Shown one piece after another: positions 36,788-46,651 of a DNA stretch of 64,000 bases. Position numbers and translations under genes: made by a program. The DNA lies in assembly GCF_034119865.1 (NCBI RefSeq), contig NZ_CP139421.1, positions 4,876,501-4,940,500 on the forward strand, read 5' to 3'. The DNA comes from Algoriphagus sp. NG3 (GTDB taxonomy: Bacteria > Bacteroidota > Bacteroidia > Cytophagales > Cyclobacteriaceae). The notes beneath the pieces are model-generated. The model did not search any database and was not told the DNA's origin. It worked only from the letters and a program-made list of their open reading frames with translations. How positions within the stretch are numbered: the stretch's first letter is position 1; each line of letters opens with the position of its first letter.

Positions 36788-37963
36788 ATGGAAGCTTACA
36801 TAATTAACGGATATAGATCGGCGGTAGGGAAAGCCAAAAAAGGTGGTTTTCGATTTTATCGACCAGATGATTTGGCAGCAGATGTGATCAAACATCTCGT
36901 GGCTAACACCCCAGGATTGGAAACCAAAATGGTTGATGACCTAATCGTAGGAAATGCTGTCCCGGAAGCGGAGCAGGGAATGCAGATGGGGAGAATGATT
37001 TCCCTACTGGCATTGGGAGTGGAAAATCCTGGATTTATCGTGAACCGGTATTGCGGTTCCGGGATCGAGGCTATCGCTTTGGCAGTAGGAAAAGTAAAGG
37101 CTGGCATGGCAGATTGCATCATTGCCGGCGGCACAGAATCCATGTCTATGGTTCCTATGATGGGGTATAAGACTGTCCTAAACTATAAAATAGCCACTGA
37201 GCATCCTTCCTATTACCTGAGTATGGGATTGACTGCCGAGGAACTTGCGGGGGAATACAGTATCACACGGGAAGATTCAGATGCCTTTTCGGTAAAATCT
37301 CATGAGAAAGCAATTGAGGCGATCAAGTCAGGAAAATTCAAAGATGAAATCGTGCCGGTGGAAGTGGAAGAAACTTACTTGGACGAGAAAGGCAAAAAGA
37401 AAACCAGAAAGCAAATCATAAATACCGACGAAGGGCCTAGACCTGGGACGACCATGGAAGTATTGTCAGGTTTGAAACCAGTATTTAAAAACAAAGGGCA
37501 GGTAACTGCCGGAAATTCTTCCCAAACTTCCGATGGAGCTGCTTTTGTAGTGGTGATGTCTGAGCGATTGATGAAGTCGCTAAGTCTTGATCCTATTGCG
37601 CGATTGATGTCCTATAGCGCAGCTGGGGTTGATCCTAGAATAATGGGAATAGGACCTAAAGAAGCTGTGCCAAAGGCGCTGAAGCAGGCAGGTCTTTCTT
37701 TGAATGACATTGATTTGATCGAGCTAAACGAGGCTTTTGCCGCGCAAAGCTTGGCAGTAATCAAAGCATTGGACCTCAATCCTGATATAGTCAATGTGAA
37801 TGGAGGGGCAGTTGCACTGGGACACCCGCTGGGATGTACAGGAGCCAAGCTCTCGGTGCAGATATTCAATGAGCTACGTCGACAGAACAAAAAATATGGA
37901 ATGGTCACTGCCTGCGTGGGAGGAGGCCAGGGTGTTGCTGGGGTGTATGAACTTTTGAAATAA
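36788..37963 (+). CDS. fadA: Acetyl-CoA acyltransferase (thiolase)
   Basis: FadA cleaves 3-ketoacyl-CoA to acetyl-CoA and a shortened acyl-CoA. The 391-residue thiolase shows the acyl-binding Cys89 in NRYCGSGIEA, the NEAFAAQSL motif, GGAVALGHPLGCTG (His), and the second catalytic Cys376 in CVGGGQG. It lies 60 bp after the S23 gene and 83 bp before fadE. Confidence 0.95.
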   Translation: MEAYIINGYRSAVGKAKKGGFRFYRPDDLAADVIKHLVANTPGLETKMVDDLIVGNAVPEAEQGMQMGRMISLLALGVENPGFIVNRYCGSGIEAIALAVGKVKAGMADCIIAGGTESMSMVPMMGYKTVLNYKIATEHPSYYLSMGLTAEELAGEYSITREDSDAFSVKSHEKAIEAIKSGKFKDEIVPVEVEETYLDEKGKKKTRKQIINTDEGPRPGTTMEVLSGLKPVFKNKGQVTAGNSSQTSDGAAFVVVMSERLMKSLSLDPIARLMSYSAAGVDPRIMGIGPKEAVPKALKQAGLSLNDIDLIELNEAFAAQSLAVIKALDLNPDIVNVNGGAVALGHPLGCTGAKLSVQIFNELRRQNKKYGMVTACVGGGQGVAGVYELLK

Positions 37964-38046
37964 TGCTGTATGCCTTGATTCTAAAGTTCGATTTGAAATC
38001 GAGCTATGTCTTATGTCTAGCGTCTAAAATCTAAAGTCTTAATAAA

Positions 38047-39834
38047 ATGGCTACTAAATCAACCCAAGGAGGAGAATTCCTCATCAAAGAAACCAATGCC
38101 CAGGACATATTTATTCCTGCAGAATTTACTGAAGAACAAAGAATGATGGCACAGGCCTGTCAGGATTTTATCGATACTGAGATCACACCTTATGCTCAGG
38201 AAATCGATAGCATGAAAGATCCGGATCTGGTACCTAAGATTTTCAAAAAAGCAGGGGATCTGGGACTACTGGGAATTACTGTGCCAGAAGAATACGGAGG
38301 AATGGGCATGAGCTTCAATACCTCTATGCTTATAGCGGATATCATCGGATCGGCGGGTTCTTTTTCTACTACCTATGGTGCACATACTGGGATTGGTACC
38401 TTGCCGATTCTGTATTACGGCACAGAGGAACAGAAGAAAAAATATCTTCCTAAGCTTGCCACAGGAGAGTGGGCTGCATGTTATTGCCTTACGGAGCCCG
38501 ATGCTGGTTCGGATGCGAATAGTGGTAAAACCAAAGCTACTCTTTCCGATGACGGTAAAACCTATCTGATCAATGGACAGAAAATGTGGATCTCCAATGC
38601 AGGCTTTGCAGATGTGTTTATTGTTTTTGCCAAAATCGAGAATGATAAAAATCTTACCGCATTCATCGTGGAAAAGTCTTTTGGTGGCATCACCATGAAC
38701 GAGGAAGAGAAGAAGATGGGCATCAAAGGATCATCTACCCGTCAGGTGTTTTTCAATGATTGTCCCGTTCCTGTAGAGAATATGCTTTCTGACCGGCAGA
38801 ATGGATTCAAAATCGCCGTAAATATTCTGAACATCGGAAGAGTGAAACTGGGAGCTGGTGTGCTAGGAGGGGCAAGGACCGTGACTACAAATGCCGTCAA
38901 ATACTCCACAGAGAGGAAACAGTTTGGCGTCAGCATCAATTCTTTTGGTGCGATCAAATCCAAGCTGGCCGAAATGGCAACGAAGTCCTATGTGTCTGAA
39001 GCCCTTTGCTATCGAGCAGGCCAGGATATAGAAAATAAGATTAATGCACTGGAAGCCGACGGCATGGATCCATCAGAGGCAAAGCTGAAGGGGGTGGAAG
39101 CTTTTGCCATAGAGTGTGCTATCGCAAAGGTACAGTGCTCAGAAGTATTGGATTATGTGGTCGATCAGGGTGTGCAGATCTACGGGGGTATGGGTTACTC
39201 CGCTGATGCGCCTATGGAGCGTGCGTATCGTGATGCGAGGATTTCCAGAATCTATGAAGGTACAAATGAGATCAACCGTATGCTGATGGTAGGAATGCTG
39301 CTCAAGAGAGCGATGAAAGGAGAAATCAATATTTTTGACCCCGCTATGGCAGTTTCTAAAGAATTGACATCTGTCCCTTCTTTTGAATCTGTAGATACCT
39401 CTGAGCTTTTCGCTGCGGAGAAAGAAGTGCTGAAAAAGCTGAAGAAAGTATTTCTCATGGTAGGCGGAAAAGCCGCCATGGCTCTTCAGGATAAAATCGA
39501 AGACGAGCAGGAAATCATGATGAATCTGGCCGATGTGATGATAGAAATTTACGCCAGTGAGTCAGCCATACTCCGTACGGAGAAATTAGTATCCATGAAA
39601 GGGGAAGATGCCTGTAAGCACCAGATTGCCATGACACAGATCTACCTCTCAGAAGCAGTGGACAAAACCAATACCGCTGCCAAAGAAGCTATTGGTAGCT
39701 TTACCAAAGGCGATGAACAGAAAGTAATGCTAATGGGATTAAAACGATTTACCAAATCCGAGCTTTACAATACCAAAGAGCTACGAAGACAGATCGCCGA
39801 TTACATGATTGATCAGGGGAAATATCCTTTTTAA
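38047..39834 (+). CDS. fadE: Acyl-CoA dehydrogenase
   Basis: FadE performs the first oxidation step on acyl-CoA with FAD. The 595-residue protein has LTEPDAGSDANSG (flavin site), the RKQFG motif, and a catalytic-site segment RISRIYEGTNEINRML containing the general-base glutamate. The C-terminal extension (about residues 430-595) makes it as long as the Bacillus FadE (594), matching the fadNAE-type operon. Electrons should go to an ETF, which is not in this window. Confidence 0.94.
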   Translation: MATKSTQGGEFLIKETNAQDIFIPAEFTEEQRMMAQACQDFIDTEITPYAQEIDSMKDPDLVPKIFKKAGDLGLLGITVPEEYGGMGMSFNTSMLIADIIGSAGSFSTTYGAHTGIGTLPILYYGTEEQKKKYLPKLATGEWAACYCLTEPDAGSDANSGKTKATLSDDGKTYLINGQKMWISNAGFADVFIVFAKIENDKNLTAFIVEKSFGGITMNEEEKKMGIKGSSTRQVFFNDCPVPVENMLSDRQNGFKIAVNILNIGRVKLGAGVLGGARTVTTNAVKYSTERKQFGVSINSFGAIKSKLAEMATKSYVSEALCYRAGQDIENKINALEADGMDPSEAKLKGVEAFAIECAIAKVQCSEVLDYVVDQGVQIYGGMGYSADAPMERAYRDARISRIYEGTNEINRMLMVGMLLKRAMKGEINIFDPAMAVSKELTSVPSFESVDTSELFAAEKEVLKKLKKVFLMVGGKAAMALQDKIEDEQEIMMNLADVMIEIYASESAILRTEKLVSMKGEDACKHQIAMTQIYLSEAVDKTNTAAKEAIGSFTKGDEQKVMLMGLKRFTKSELYNTKELRRQIADYMIDQGKYPF

Positions 39835-39997
39835 GTAGTCAGTCACAGTATTCAAGTCGCAGTTGTATCCTGATCAAGGGGACTGATTTCCGATTACTAT
39901 TCCTAATCCACAAAATAATTAGCCTCATTTAGATTGAGCAGTTGAGAATTCCCGTTAACTTAACAGGAATCAGTTACATCCTTTGATCAATGAAATT

Positions 39998-40111
39998 ATG
40001 GCTAAGCAACCAGAAGGAAAACCAAAGAACGATAAGTCTCAGCCAACAAAAACGCTGAAGGAAAAACGAGCTGCAAAAGCTGCTAAAAAGGAAAGCAAAA
40101 AAAGAGATTAA
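39998..40111 (+). CDS. Tiny lysine-rich protein (37 aa)
   Basis: The frame from ATG 39998 to TAA 40109-40111 encodes a highly basic 37-residue protein (about 35 percent Lys) with a central segment KTLKEKRAAKAAKKESKK. Small proteins of this type occur in many Bacteroidota genomes without known function; binding to nucleic acid is plausible from the charge. A strong terminator follows 4 bp later, which supports the gene being real. The upstream spacing from fadE (163 bp) suggests its own promoter. Confidence 0.6.
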   Translation: MAKQPEGKPKNDKSQPTKTLKEKRAAKAAKKESKKRD

Positions 40112-40114
40112 CCT

Positions 40115-40145
40115 AAAAGCAGGGGTTCTCGCCCCTGCTTTTTTT
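40115..40145 (+). terminator. Strong intrinsic terminator
   Basis: AAAAGCAGGGG and CCCCTGCTTTT pair perfectly around a six-base loop and end in a T run. It closes the small basic protein gene and the fad region; the AsmA gene on the other strand ends 38 bp later. Confidence 0.85.
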
Positions 40146-40182
40146 GATAATCTGAATAGGTATTCTTTGCAAGTTTATTAGA

Positions 40183-43100
40183 TCATTGATCTTTCTTCAC
40201 AGAAGTACTGTCTGGTTTAGCTGTGGGAGTGCTTTTAGGGAAAAATCCCTTCAACATTTTTTTTGCCTCATCCACTGCTTTGTCCTTAGCCACATCCGCT
40301 TGTTTCTCCAGCTCCTTTTTAGTGCTGTCTTGCGCCATTGCAGATTTGGTTTTTAACACTTGTTTCATACTATCCTGAGCAGCATTGAACTGTTCGGTGG
40401 CTTTGGTTTGAAGGCCTTTGGCCTCCCCGGACACTCTTGCCTTAAGTGCATTTGTCAGTAGCGATTCTATGCTGTTTCCTCCAGCAAGGGCTATTTTTGG
40501 AGAGTTATATGTTCCCGAGAGATTCAGTGCAAGTGGGATACTGGTATTTTCATCCACTGCCGCTCCGGAAATAGACGCCAAGAGGGAATTCGCTTGGCTA
40601 CCAAATTTACCTGCAGGGATCTGCATGTTTACTAGGTAATTTATAGATCCGTCAAATCCCGCAGTTCCTTGCACTTTTGCCTGATAGTCCCAGAGTTTTA
40701 CATCAAAAGGTTTCACATCCATTACACCATTGTCTATGCTGATAGGAATAGAAATATTCTTCAGTTGCAGGGAATTTGTGTCTTTGAGTTTAGTTAGACT
40801 GGTAATTCCTTCAAGGATCTTACTGTCTTTCAAGGCAGTTTCGGCTACTTTCAGTAAACCTTCTCCATTCAGACTAGAGAGCAAAGGCATCATATCCGCC
40901 CCTAATTTTCCGGAGAAATTAAGATTGGAATTGAATTTACCGGTCAGATTCTGGGCTATCGGGGCAAAAGCCTTGATAGTATTGAAGCTTTTGAATGCTT
41001 CGGATATACTGAGTTCGGCAATATTTAATTTGAAATTGAACAATGGAGCTGTGATATCCCTTGGATCATAACTACCGTCCATGGCGATAGTTCCACCCAT
41101 GGTCTTCATTGAGGCATTGGAAAAGCTCAGTACACCTTCTTTTAAGCTCATATTTCCCTTCACCTCTTTGAGGTCAAGATTGTCATACAATACCTTACTT
41201 GCAGCTACAGACATATTGAAATCTATATTTTTGGGAAGCTCAATCACTGACAGTTCGGAACTGGCTGTGTCCGAGGAAGTGCTTTCGCTCATCCATTCAT
41301 TTACATTGAAACTGTTGCTGGTAAGTGATAGTTGACCTTTGAGTGTACCATTTTCTCCAAGGATATACTCCATATAGTTTGTAAGAGAACCGGTCGCCTG
41401 AAGTGGGCTTGAGCCGAGTTTTGAATCAAACTGTGAAAGTTGGATGTTGGAGGGATTGAAAGATGCTTTCGCTGTACTGATTTCTACCTTTTGCGGTAAA
41501 TCATCAGCTACATACCTGAAATTTTTCATTTCCAACTCACCCTGGGTTTCCAGTTGATTGTAATTCTTTGCTTCTACAGCGGCATAGGATCCCTTGGTGC
41601 TGATATCCGCATTTATCCTTCCCTCCATCTCCATCCCCTCCATTGGGAATATTGCCAGGATTTTCTTTAAATCTACGCCACCTTTGACCGTGCCTTCCCA
41701 AATCAATTTGTCGAAATCCCGGATTTTCATGTTTCCGTTGATTGCCTCACCTTCCAGCTCGAATCCAAACCGGCTAAGATCCACCAAGAAATCCGTCATG
41801 CTCCCACTGGGATTTTGAACTGAAGCGTTCACGTTGAGTTTTTCTATAGGTGCAGGGTAATCAGCACTTTTCACATAGCCATTGGCCAGTAGAAGTTTTG
41901 CATTGAGGGCAGGAATGATACCAGCTGCGGAGTCATATCGTCCTTTTGCAGTCGCATCTACGTCCAGGTTTCCTTTCAGTTCAAGACCTTCAACCGGGAA
42001 AATCGAGGTAATCTCGTCCAGATTTAGTTTACCTTTTAGCGCAGCATCCATGGTGTAGCTCACCAAATCGGAGAGGTACAATTTCCCGGAAATCGGATTG
42101 CTGCCAAAATCTAGGTTAAAAGCAGGGATATTGACTGAAGTGTTATTGATGTTATCCGTTTCGTTTAATACTTGTAGATCCAGGTTTACATTTTGGACTG
42201 GTCTGGGCAAGTCGGGATATTGAAACATCCCATTTTCGATTTTCAAAGAAATATCAAAGGCCGGGATCTTTTCCTCATTGTATATGCCCTTTATTTTTCC
42301 ATGGAAATCCATTGACCCTGAAGTATTCAGTTTTGAAAAACTCTCGGTATATATGCCAGGGACTAATGACAGTATGCTTTTGAATTCATTGTCTTTGCTG
42401 TCAATAGAAATATCCATTTTCATATCTTCACCTGGCATAGCCAAGTATCCTGTAAGTCCGAAAAAGAAGTCATTCAGTTGAAAATCACCATCTCCGAGGG
42501 TAAACTTCATGTTTTCCAAATCTATATTCAGGAGTGTATTACCTTTAAATGTTTTATTGGAAAGGTAGCTAACGTTTTCATAGGATACCTCTGCTATCAA
42601 GGCTTCGATTTCTATGGGAAGATCATAAACATCTGCAGTAAATTCGCCTGCACCTTTAGCATTTATCCCTCCCAAAGCCATAAAATAATTGAGCTGCCTA
42701 TCGTCATACACGACATTCAGATTGCTGATTTCCATTTTATCCACACCAATCTTAAAGTTACTTTCGATGGTTTCTTCCTGTTCTATATCTTCAGATGGAT
42801 AAGTGATGTCATAGTTGGCTGTGCCGTCTTCCAGGACTTTGATGTAGAGGTCTCCTCCATTTAAATGCACTCCGGTCAATGTAGGATAATCGTCAAAAAG
42901 CACTGATCTCAAGTTGAAATCAACAGCAAGTTCCTGAAGGGACACAAGCGTATCCCTTTCGAATGGTGTATTTCCTACAATATCCATATCCCTGATCCTG
43001 GCAGAGACGTTGGGAAACCTCCGAAAAAGGCTAAGGCTGATGTCATCAATATCATAAATCACCTTTGCGTTGACTGTCTTGGCGATTTCCTTGTCAATAC

Positions 43101-43197
43101 GTGCGATGATTTTATCCTTAAAAATGAAAGGAACAGCAATAGCTGCCGCAAAGAGGAATACAATAATACCAAGGATGATAAGAAGTGTCTTTTTCAT
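40183..43197 (-). CDS. AsmA-family outer-membrane biogenesis-like protein
   Basis: The 1,004-residue protein has one N-terminal membrane helix (residues 3-24) and a long beta-rich region with the AsmA-type opening RRFPNVSARIRDMDIVGN and repeated strands (LKGNLDVDAT, LNVNASVQNPSGS, MEMEGRINADISTKG). AsmA-like proteins (TamB, YhdP, YicH) bridge the periplasm and are thought to carry phospholipids to the outer membrane. The C-terminus carries a Lys/Glu-rich tail. It has its own transcription unit, with 318 bp of non-coding sequence upstream. Confidence 0.85.
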   Translation of the reverse strand: MKKTLLIILGIIVFLFAAAIAVPFIFKDKIIARIDKEIAKTVNAKVIYDIDDISLSLFRRFPNVSARIRDMDIVGNTPFERDTLVSLQELAVDFNLRSVLFDDYPTLTGVHLNGGDLYIKVLEDGTANYDITYPSEDIEQEETIESNFKIGVDKMEISNLNVVYDDRQLNYFMALGGINAKGAGEFTADVYDLPIEIEALIAEVSYENVSYLSNKTFKGNTLLNIDLENMKFTLGDGDFQLNDFFFGLTGYLAMPGEDMKMDISIDSKDNEFKSILSLVPGIYTESFSKLNTSGSMDFHGKIKGIYNEEKIPAFDISLKIENGMFQYPDLPRPVQNVNLDLQVLNETDNINNTSVNIPAFNLDFGSNPISGKLYLSDLVSYTMDAALKGKLNLDEITSIFPVEGLELKGNLDVDATAKGRYDSAAGIIPALNAKLLLANGYVKSADYPAPIEKLNVNASVQNPSGSMTDFLVDLSRFGFELEGEAINGNMKIRDFDKLIWEGTVKGGVDLKKILAIFPMEGMEMEGRINADISTKGSYAAVEAKNYNQLETQGELEMKNFRYVADDLPQKVEISTAKASFNPSNIQLSQFDSKLGSSPLQATGSLTNYMEYILGENGTLKGQLSLTSNSFNVNEWMSESTSSDTASSELSVIELPKNIDFNMSVAASKVLYDNLDLKEVKGNMSLKEGVLSFSNASMKTMGGTIAMDGSYDPRDITAPLFNFKLNIAELSISEAFKSFNTIKAFAPIAQNLTGKFNSNLNFSGKLGADMMPLLSSLNGEGLLKVAETALKDSKILEGITSLTKLKDTNSLQLKNISIPISIDNGVMDVKPFDVKLWDYQAKVQGTAGFDGSINYLVNMQIPAGKFGSQANSLLASISGAAVDENTSIPLALNLSGTYNSPKIALAGGNSIESLLTNALKARVSGEAKGLQTKATEQFNAAQDSMKQVLKTKSAMAQDSTKKELEKQADVAKDKAVDEAKKMLKGFFPKSTPTAKPDSTSVKKDQ

Positions 43198-43515
43198 GTG
43201 TTTATAATTTGTCCTTTAACGGTCACCCCGATTAATCGGGGCAGGCTATGGAATCTCGCAAACATTATAATCATCCCCACGCTTGGGTCATGCTCGATTT
43301 CATGTGTTGATAATTGTTTTTCAATGGTGACTTTTTAGTCATGCATGTCTGTCCCTGTAATTTTCATTCTACCCGGTGCAAACCTATTTCAGCGTTCAGA
43401 TTAAGCAATTGAACTACAATTGATGGGCTAGGATAAGTATGTGGTTTCCCTTCGCAATAGGTTTAATTGCTAACAAGTTTTAAGCCTTTAATTTATAAAA
43501 TTCTAAGGGGATGGT
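43198..43515. other. Intergenic region with short palindrome
   Basis: This 318 bp stretch separates the AsmA and dGTPase genes on the minus strand. It holds the perfect palindrome CCCCGATTAATCGGGG at 43226-43241, 29 bp upstream of asmA. I see no gene and no recognised repeat beyond this. Confidence 0.5.
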
Positions 43516-44865
43516 TCAGCTTCCCGGAAAAGATATCCCTTTGACACGCCTATAGAGATTCAGGGCATACTTGTCCGTCATTCCAGAAATGAAATCAACC
43601 AAGGATCGAAGGAGTGGATAAGGATTGACTTCTGCCCCCCATCCTTTCAGAGGAAAGTCCTCAGGCAAAAGCCTCAGAATGCTTTTATCCTGTCCAGAGA
43701 ACTTCGAAGGGTCGTAAAACTGATGATATAGTGCTTTTGAAAAAACTTCCAATAAGCCTTCCAGTACCTGAAAACCTGTAGCTTCTTTCTCCAAAACTAC
43801 CGTGGATCTATAGATCTTTTGTACTGATAGATCCGCAATTGCTTTAAGCGCTTTTGCTGATGGAATAATATCAGTAAGGGCTTTATCGAAGTTTCCTTTG
43901 CACATGCTTTCCTCGTATTGGGAAAATACCTCAACACATTCCCGTATCAATTCGCCGATGGCCAATGCTCTCAGAGCGCCTAGATTTTGGGATTCTGTAC
44001 GGGGTTTTTTAAGCTTTTCGGGATCAAATTTGTCTTTTAGGATTGGAGCCAACAGATTTACGGTATCATCGAAGCTCACTAACCCTAGCGTGCAGCCATC
44101 TTCCAAATCTATGATGCTGTAGCATATATCATCTGCCGCTTCTACCAGAAATGCCAAAGGATGCCTATACCAGCATTCAGGACTTGACTTTTCCATTCCC
44201 AATACCGTTCCCATCTGTTCGAAATCTGTGAGCTGGTTAATGAAAAAACCGTATTTCTTTTGACTTCGTCGGGCGATGTCCCGCTGGGCGATCATACTGG
44301 GACGTGGGTATTTGGTGAAAGCGGCTAGTGTGGCATAGGTTAATTTCAGGCCAAACTGTTTAGAAACCAACATCCGGAAACCTTGTGCGTTTCCTTCGAA
44401 ATTGCAAAGATCTGCCAGCTGCTCAGTACGTACATGAGGTTCCCAGCATTTTCCAGAAGGGTGAAACTTGAAAAAGTCGGAAATCGCCTCCTCTCCAGCA
44501 TGCCCAAATGGAGGATTGCCGATATCATGTGTCAGCGCAGCAGCGGCGACTATAGCTCCTATTTCAAATGCGGTAATTCCATTGGTGGCGAGTTGTGGGT
44601 ATTTTTTCAACAAAAATTCCCCTGCAGCCTTGCCTAAGGAGCGACCCACACTCGATACTTCCAGACTGTGAGTAAGCCGGGTATGGACAAATGCTTGTTC
44701 AGGAAGAGGAAAAACCTGGGTTTTATCCTGGAGGTTTCTAAAAGGAGCCGAAAATATAATTCTATCGTAATCGACTTCAAATTCACTTCTGACCACTTGT
44801 GTAGGTATAAATCCCGGTGTGTCTCCAAATCTGCCCCGGGCTAAAAGGCGTTCCCATTTCATCAT
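43516..44865 (-). CDS. dgt: Deoxyguanosinetriphosphate triphosphohydrolase
   Basis: dGTPase cuts dGTP to deoxyguanosine and triphosphate, helping control nucleotide pools. The 449-residue protein has the HD-domain residues HTRLTHSLEVSSVG and ALTHDIGNPPFGHAGEEAI, plus a later VEAADDICYSIIDLEDG. I start at ATG 44865 (MMKWERLLARGRFG), since the residues upstream (from 44892) are a hydrophobic stretch foreign to the family. It is divergent from the first DUF4382 gene. Confidence 0.93.
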   Translation of the reverse strand: MMKWERLLARGRFGDTPGFIPTQVVRSEFEVDYDRIIFSAPFRNLQDKTQVFPLPEQAFVHTRLTHSLEVSSVGRSLGKAAGEFLLKKYPQLATNGITAFEIGAIVAAAALTHDIGNPPFGHAGEEAISDFFKFHPSGKCWEPHVRTEQLADLCNFEGNAQGFRMLVSKQFGLKLTYATLAAFTKYPRPSMIAQRDIARRSQKKYGFFINQLTDFEQMGTVLGMEKSSPECWYRHPLAFLVEAADDICYSIIDLEDGCTLGLVSFDDTVNLLAPILKDKFDPEKLKKPRTESQNLGALRALAIGELIRECVEVFSQYEESMCKGNFDKALTDIIPSAKALKAIADLSVQKIYRSTVVLEKEATGFQVLEGLLEVFSKALYHQFYDPSKFSGQDKSILRLLPEDFPLKGWGAEVNPYPLLRSLVDFISGMTDKYALNLYRRVKGISFPGS

Positions 44866-44963
44866 GCTCAAAAATAAGAAGGATATCCACAAGGAGTGCG
44901 TTTTTTAGTATCAAGTCTTGGCATAGAAATTGGATTTTTTGGTACACATACAAAAATCACCCT

Positions 44964-45770
44964 ATGAAAAATTTAATTTCTTATCTCTTTATTTCTCTTT
45001 TGGCCATCGCTGGTATATCCTGCACCTCTGATGATGACAATCCGGCTGCTGGATCAGCACGGGTTAATTTCTATTTGGTAGATGCGCCCGCAAGCTATGA
45101 TGAAGTTTGGGTAGAAGTATTGGCTGTAAGAGTAAAGATGGATGACGATGTATCCGATGAGGATGAATCGGGATGGCTGGAAATCAACTATGATAAAAGT
45201 CAAGCTATAAACCTATTGGAACTCACCGGAGGTAACAGTGAATTGTTGGGTACAGAAGATTTGCCCGCAGGCGAAATCGATCAACTGAGATTGATTCTTG
45301 GAGAGGACAATTACGTTATCCAAAACGGTGAGCGGTTTGAGCTAAAAACCCCAAGTGCTCAGCAGAGTGGGCTGAAAATAAAAATCAATGAGAATATAGA
45401 AGGAGGTATGTCCTATGATCTTGTGATTGATTTTGACGTAGCCAGATCTATTGTAACTGCCGGTAACTCTGGGAACATTATCTTAAAACCTGTATTAAGA
45501 GCCTACATGGAAAAAGCTGCGGCTGGAATTAGCGGCCAAGTATTGCCTTTGGAAGCACGCCCTGTACAGGTAACGGCTAGCAAAGGGGATGATGTTTATA
45601 ATACCTATGTTGATGAAAGCGGCAATTATGTAATCAATGGAATGGATGATGGTACTTATTCAGTTACCTTTTCCCCAAATGATCAGTATTTGCCTATAGT
45701 CATAGAAGAAGTTCAAGTAATCAATGGAGAAATTGTCACACTAGATCCTGTGACTCTTTCCAGTAAATAG
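44964..45770 (+). CDS. DUF4382-domain lipoprotein
   Basis: This 268-residue protein starts with a lipoprotein signal ending GISC, followed by a DUF4382-type domain (VNFYLVDAPASYDEVWVEVL and LPAGEIDQLRLILGEDNYV, residues 30-185), and a C-terminal carboxypeptidase-regulatory-like fold (ISGQVLPLEARPVQV, VDESGNYVINGMDDGTYSV). The upstream frame from 44817 is out of family. Function is unknown. A terminator follows 1 bp after its stop. Confidence 0.8.
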   Translation: MKNLISYLFISLLAIAGISCTSDDDNPAAGSARVNFYLVDAPASYDEVWVEVLAVRVKMDDDVSDEDESGWLEINYDKSQAINLLELTGGNSELLGTEDLPAGEIDQLRLILGEDNYVIQNGERFELKTPSAQQSGLKIKINENIEGGMSYDLVIDFDVARSIVTAGNSGNIILKPVLRAYMEKAAAGISGQVLPLEARPVQVTASKGDDVYNTYVDESGNYVINGMDDGTYSVTFSPNDQYLPIVIEEVQVINGEIVTLDPVTLSSK

Positions 45771-45799
45771 AAAAACTACCGGCTTCGGCCGGTTTTTTT
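45771..45799 (+). terminator. Intrinsic terminator between the two DUF4382 genes
   Basis: ACCGGC (45778-45783), a TTCG tetraloop and GCCGGT (45788-45793) are followed by TTTTTT. An A-rich flank precedes the stem. Confidence 0.85.
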
Positions 45800-45853
45800 A
45801 TGTCCTTTTGGCGGTGATTCAGTTTTTGCAAACTTTTGGATTAAATTTACCCT

Positions 45854-46651
45854 GTGAAAAAACTGTGCTTTTATCTCCTTACATGCCTATTTATAGTCCT
45901 CTTTTCAGCTTGTGAAGATCCGGATTCCAGCCCCAAGGCACTCTTAAACGTGATTTTGGTCGATAGTCCTGCGCAATGGGATTCTGTTTTTGTAGAAATA
46001 GAGGGAGTGGACATTGATGTTCTGGTACAAGGAAGAGAGACCCAGGCGCAGACGTTCTATCTGGAATATAAATCCGGAAATAAAAGGATAAAAGTAAGTG
46101 AACTCGTCGGCGGAACTCAGCTGCTTTTAGGTAGAAATGAGCTTCCCATAGGGCAAATAACCAACGCAACAATAATACTAGGGGACAATCATTCCATGTT
46201 TATTGGTGAGAAAAGGTATGACTTGGAGCTTTCGGATCCAGATGATAACCGGGTTAGCCTGCCCACATCCATAACTTTGGAACAGGGTATATCCTATGAT
46301 ATTATATTGGACATAGATCTGGAGAGATCAATCGTCCAAACATCAGAAACTCCTCTAGTTTACGGACTGGATCCTAACTTTAAACTGGTGGAAGGGAAAG
46401 GGTTGGTTGAATTAGAAGGCAATTTAAAGCCTACTTCTTTGTACCCCGCCCTTTATATGTGGAGTGCAACTGATACGTTTTCTACCCATAGCAATACTTC
46501 GGGCAAGTATCTTTTCAAGGTTCCTATGGATAAGTATACGCTATATTTCGATCCGAAAAATGAGCGATATCAAGACACTACTTTTATCTTGGATCTTACA
46601 GCAGACCGTGATAGCGTCTTAAAGGATATTACTTTTAAAGTGAAACCTTGA
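45854..46651 (+). CDS. Second DUF4382-domain lipoprotein
   Basis: This 265-residue paralogue of the gene just upstream begins with GTG 45854. It has a lipoprotein signal ending FSAC, a DUF4382-type domain (LNVILVDSPAQWDSVFVEIE, LPIGQITNATIILGDNH), and a similar strand-rich C-terminal part. Sequence identity to the neighbour looks low except in these patterns, so the duplication is old. Its TGA overlaps the ribD ATG by one base, tying it to ribD. Confidence 0.8.
   Translation: MKKLCFYLLTCLFIVLFSACEDPDSSPKALLNVILVDSPAQWDSVFVEIEGVDIDVLVQGRETQAQTFYLEYKSGNKRIKVSELVGGTQLLLGRNELPIGQITNATIILGDNHSMFIGEKRYDLELSDPDDNRVSLPTSITLEQGISYDIILDIDLERSIVQTSETPLVYGLDPNFKLVEGKGLVELEGNLKPTSLYPALYMWSATDTFSTHSNTSGKYLFKVPMDKYTLYFDPKNERYQDTTFILDLTADRDSVLKDITFKVKP

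Noticed and set aside
43226..43241. CCCCGATTAATCGGGG as a terminator of dgt
   Set aside because: No T run follows on the minus strand and it is 275 bp from the dgt stop, so it is more likely a short repeat or an operator near asmA.
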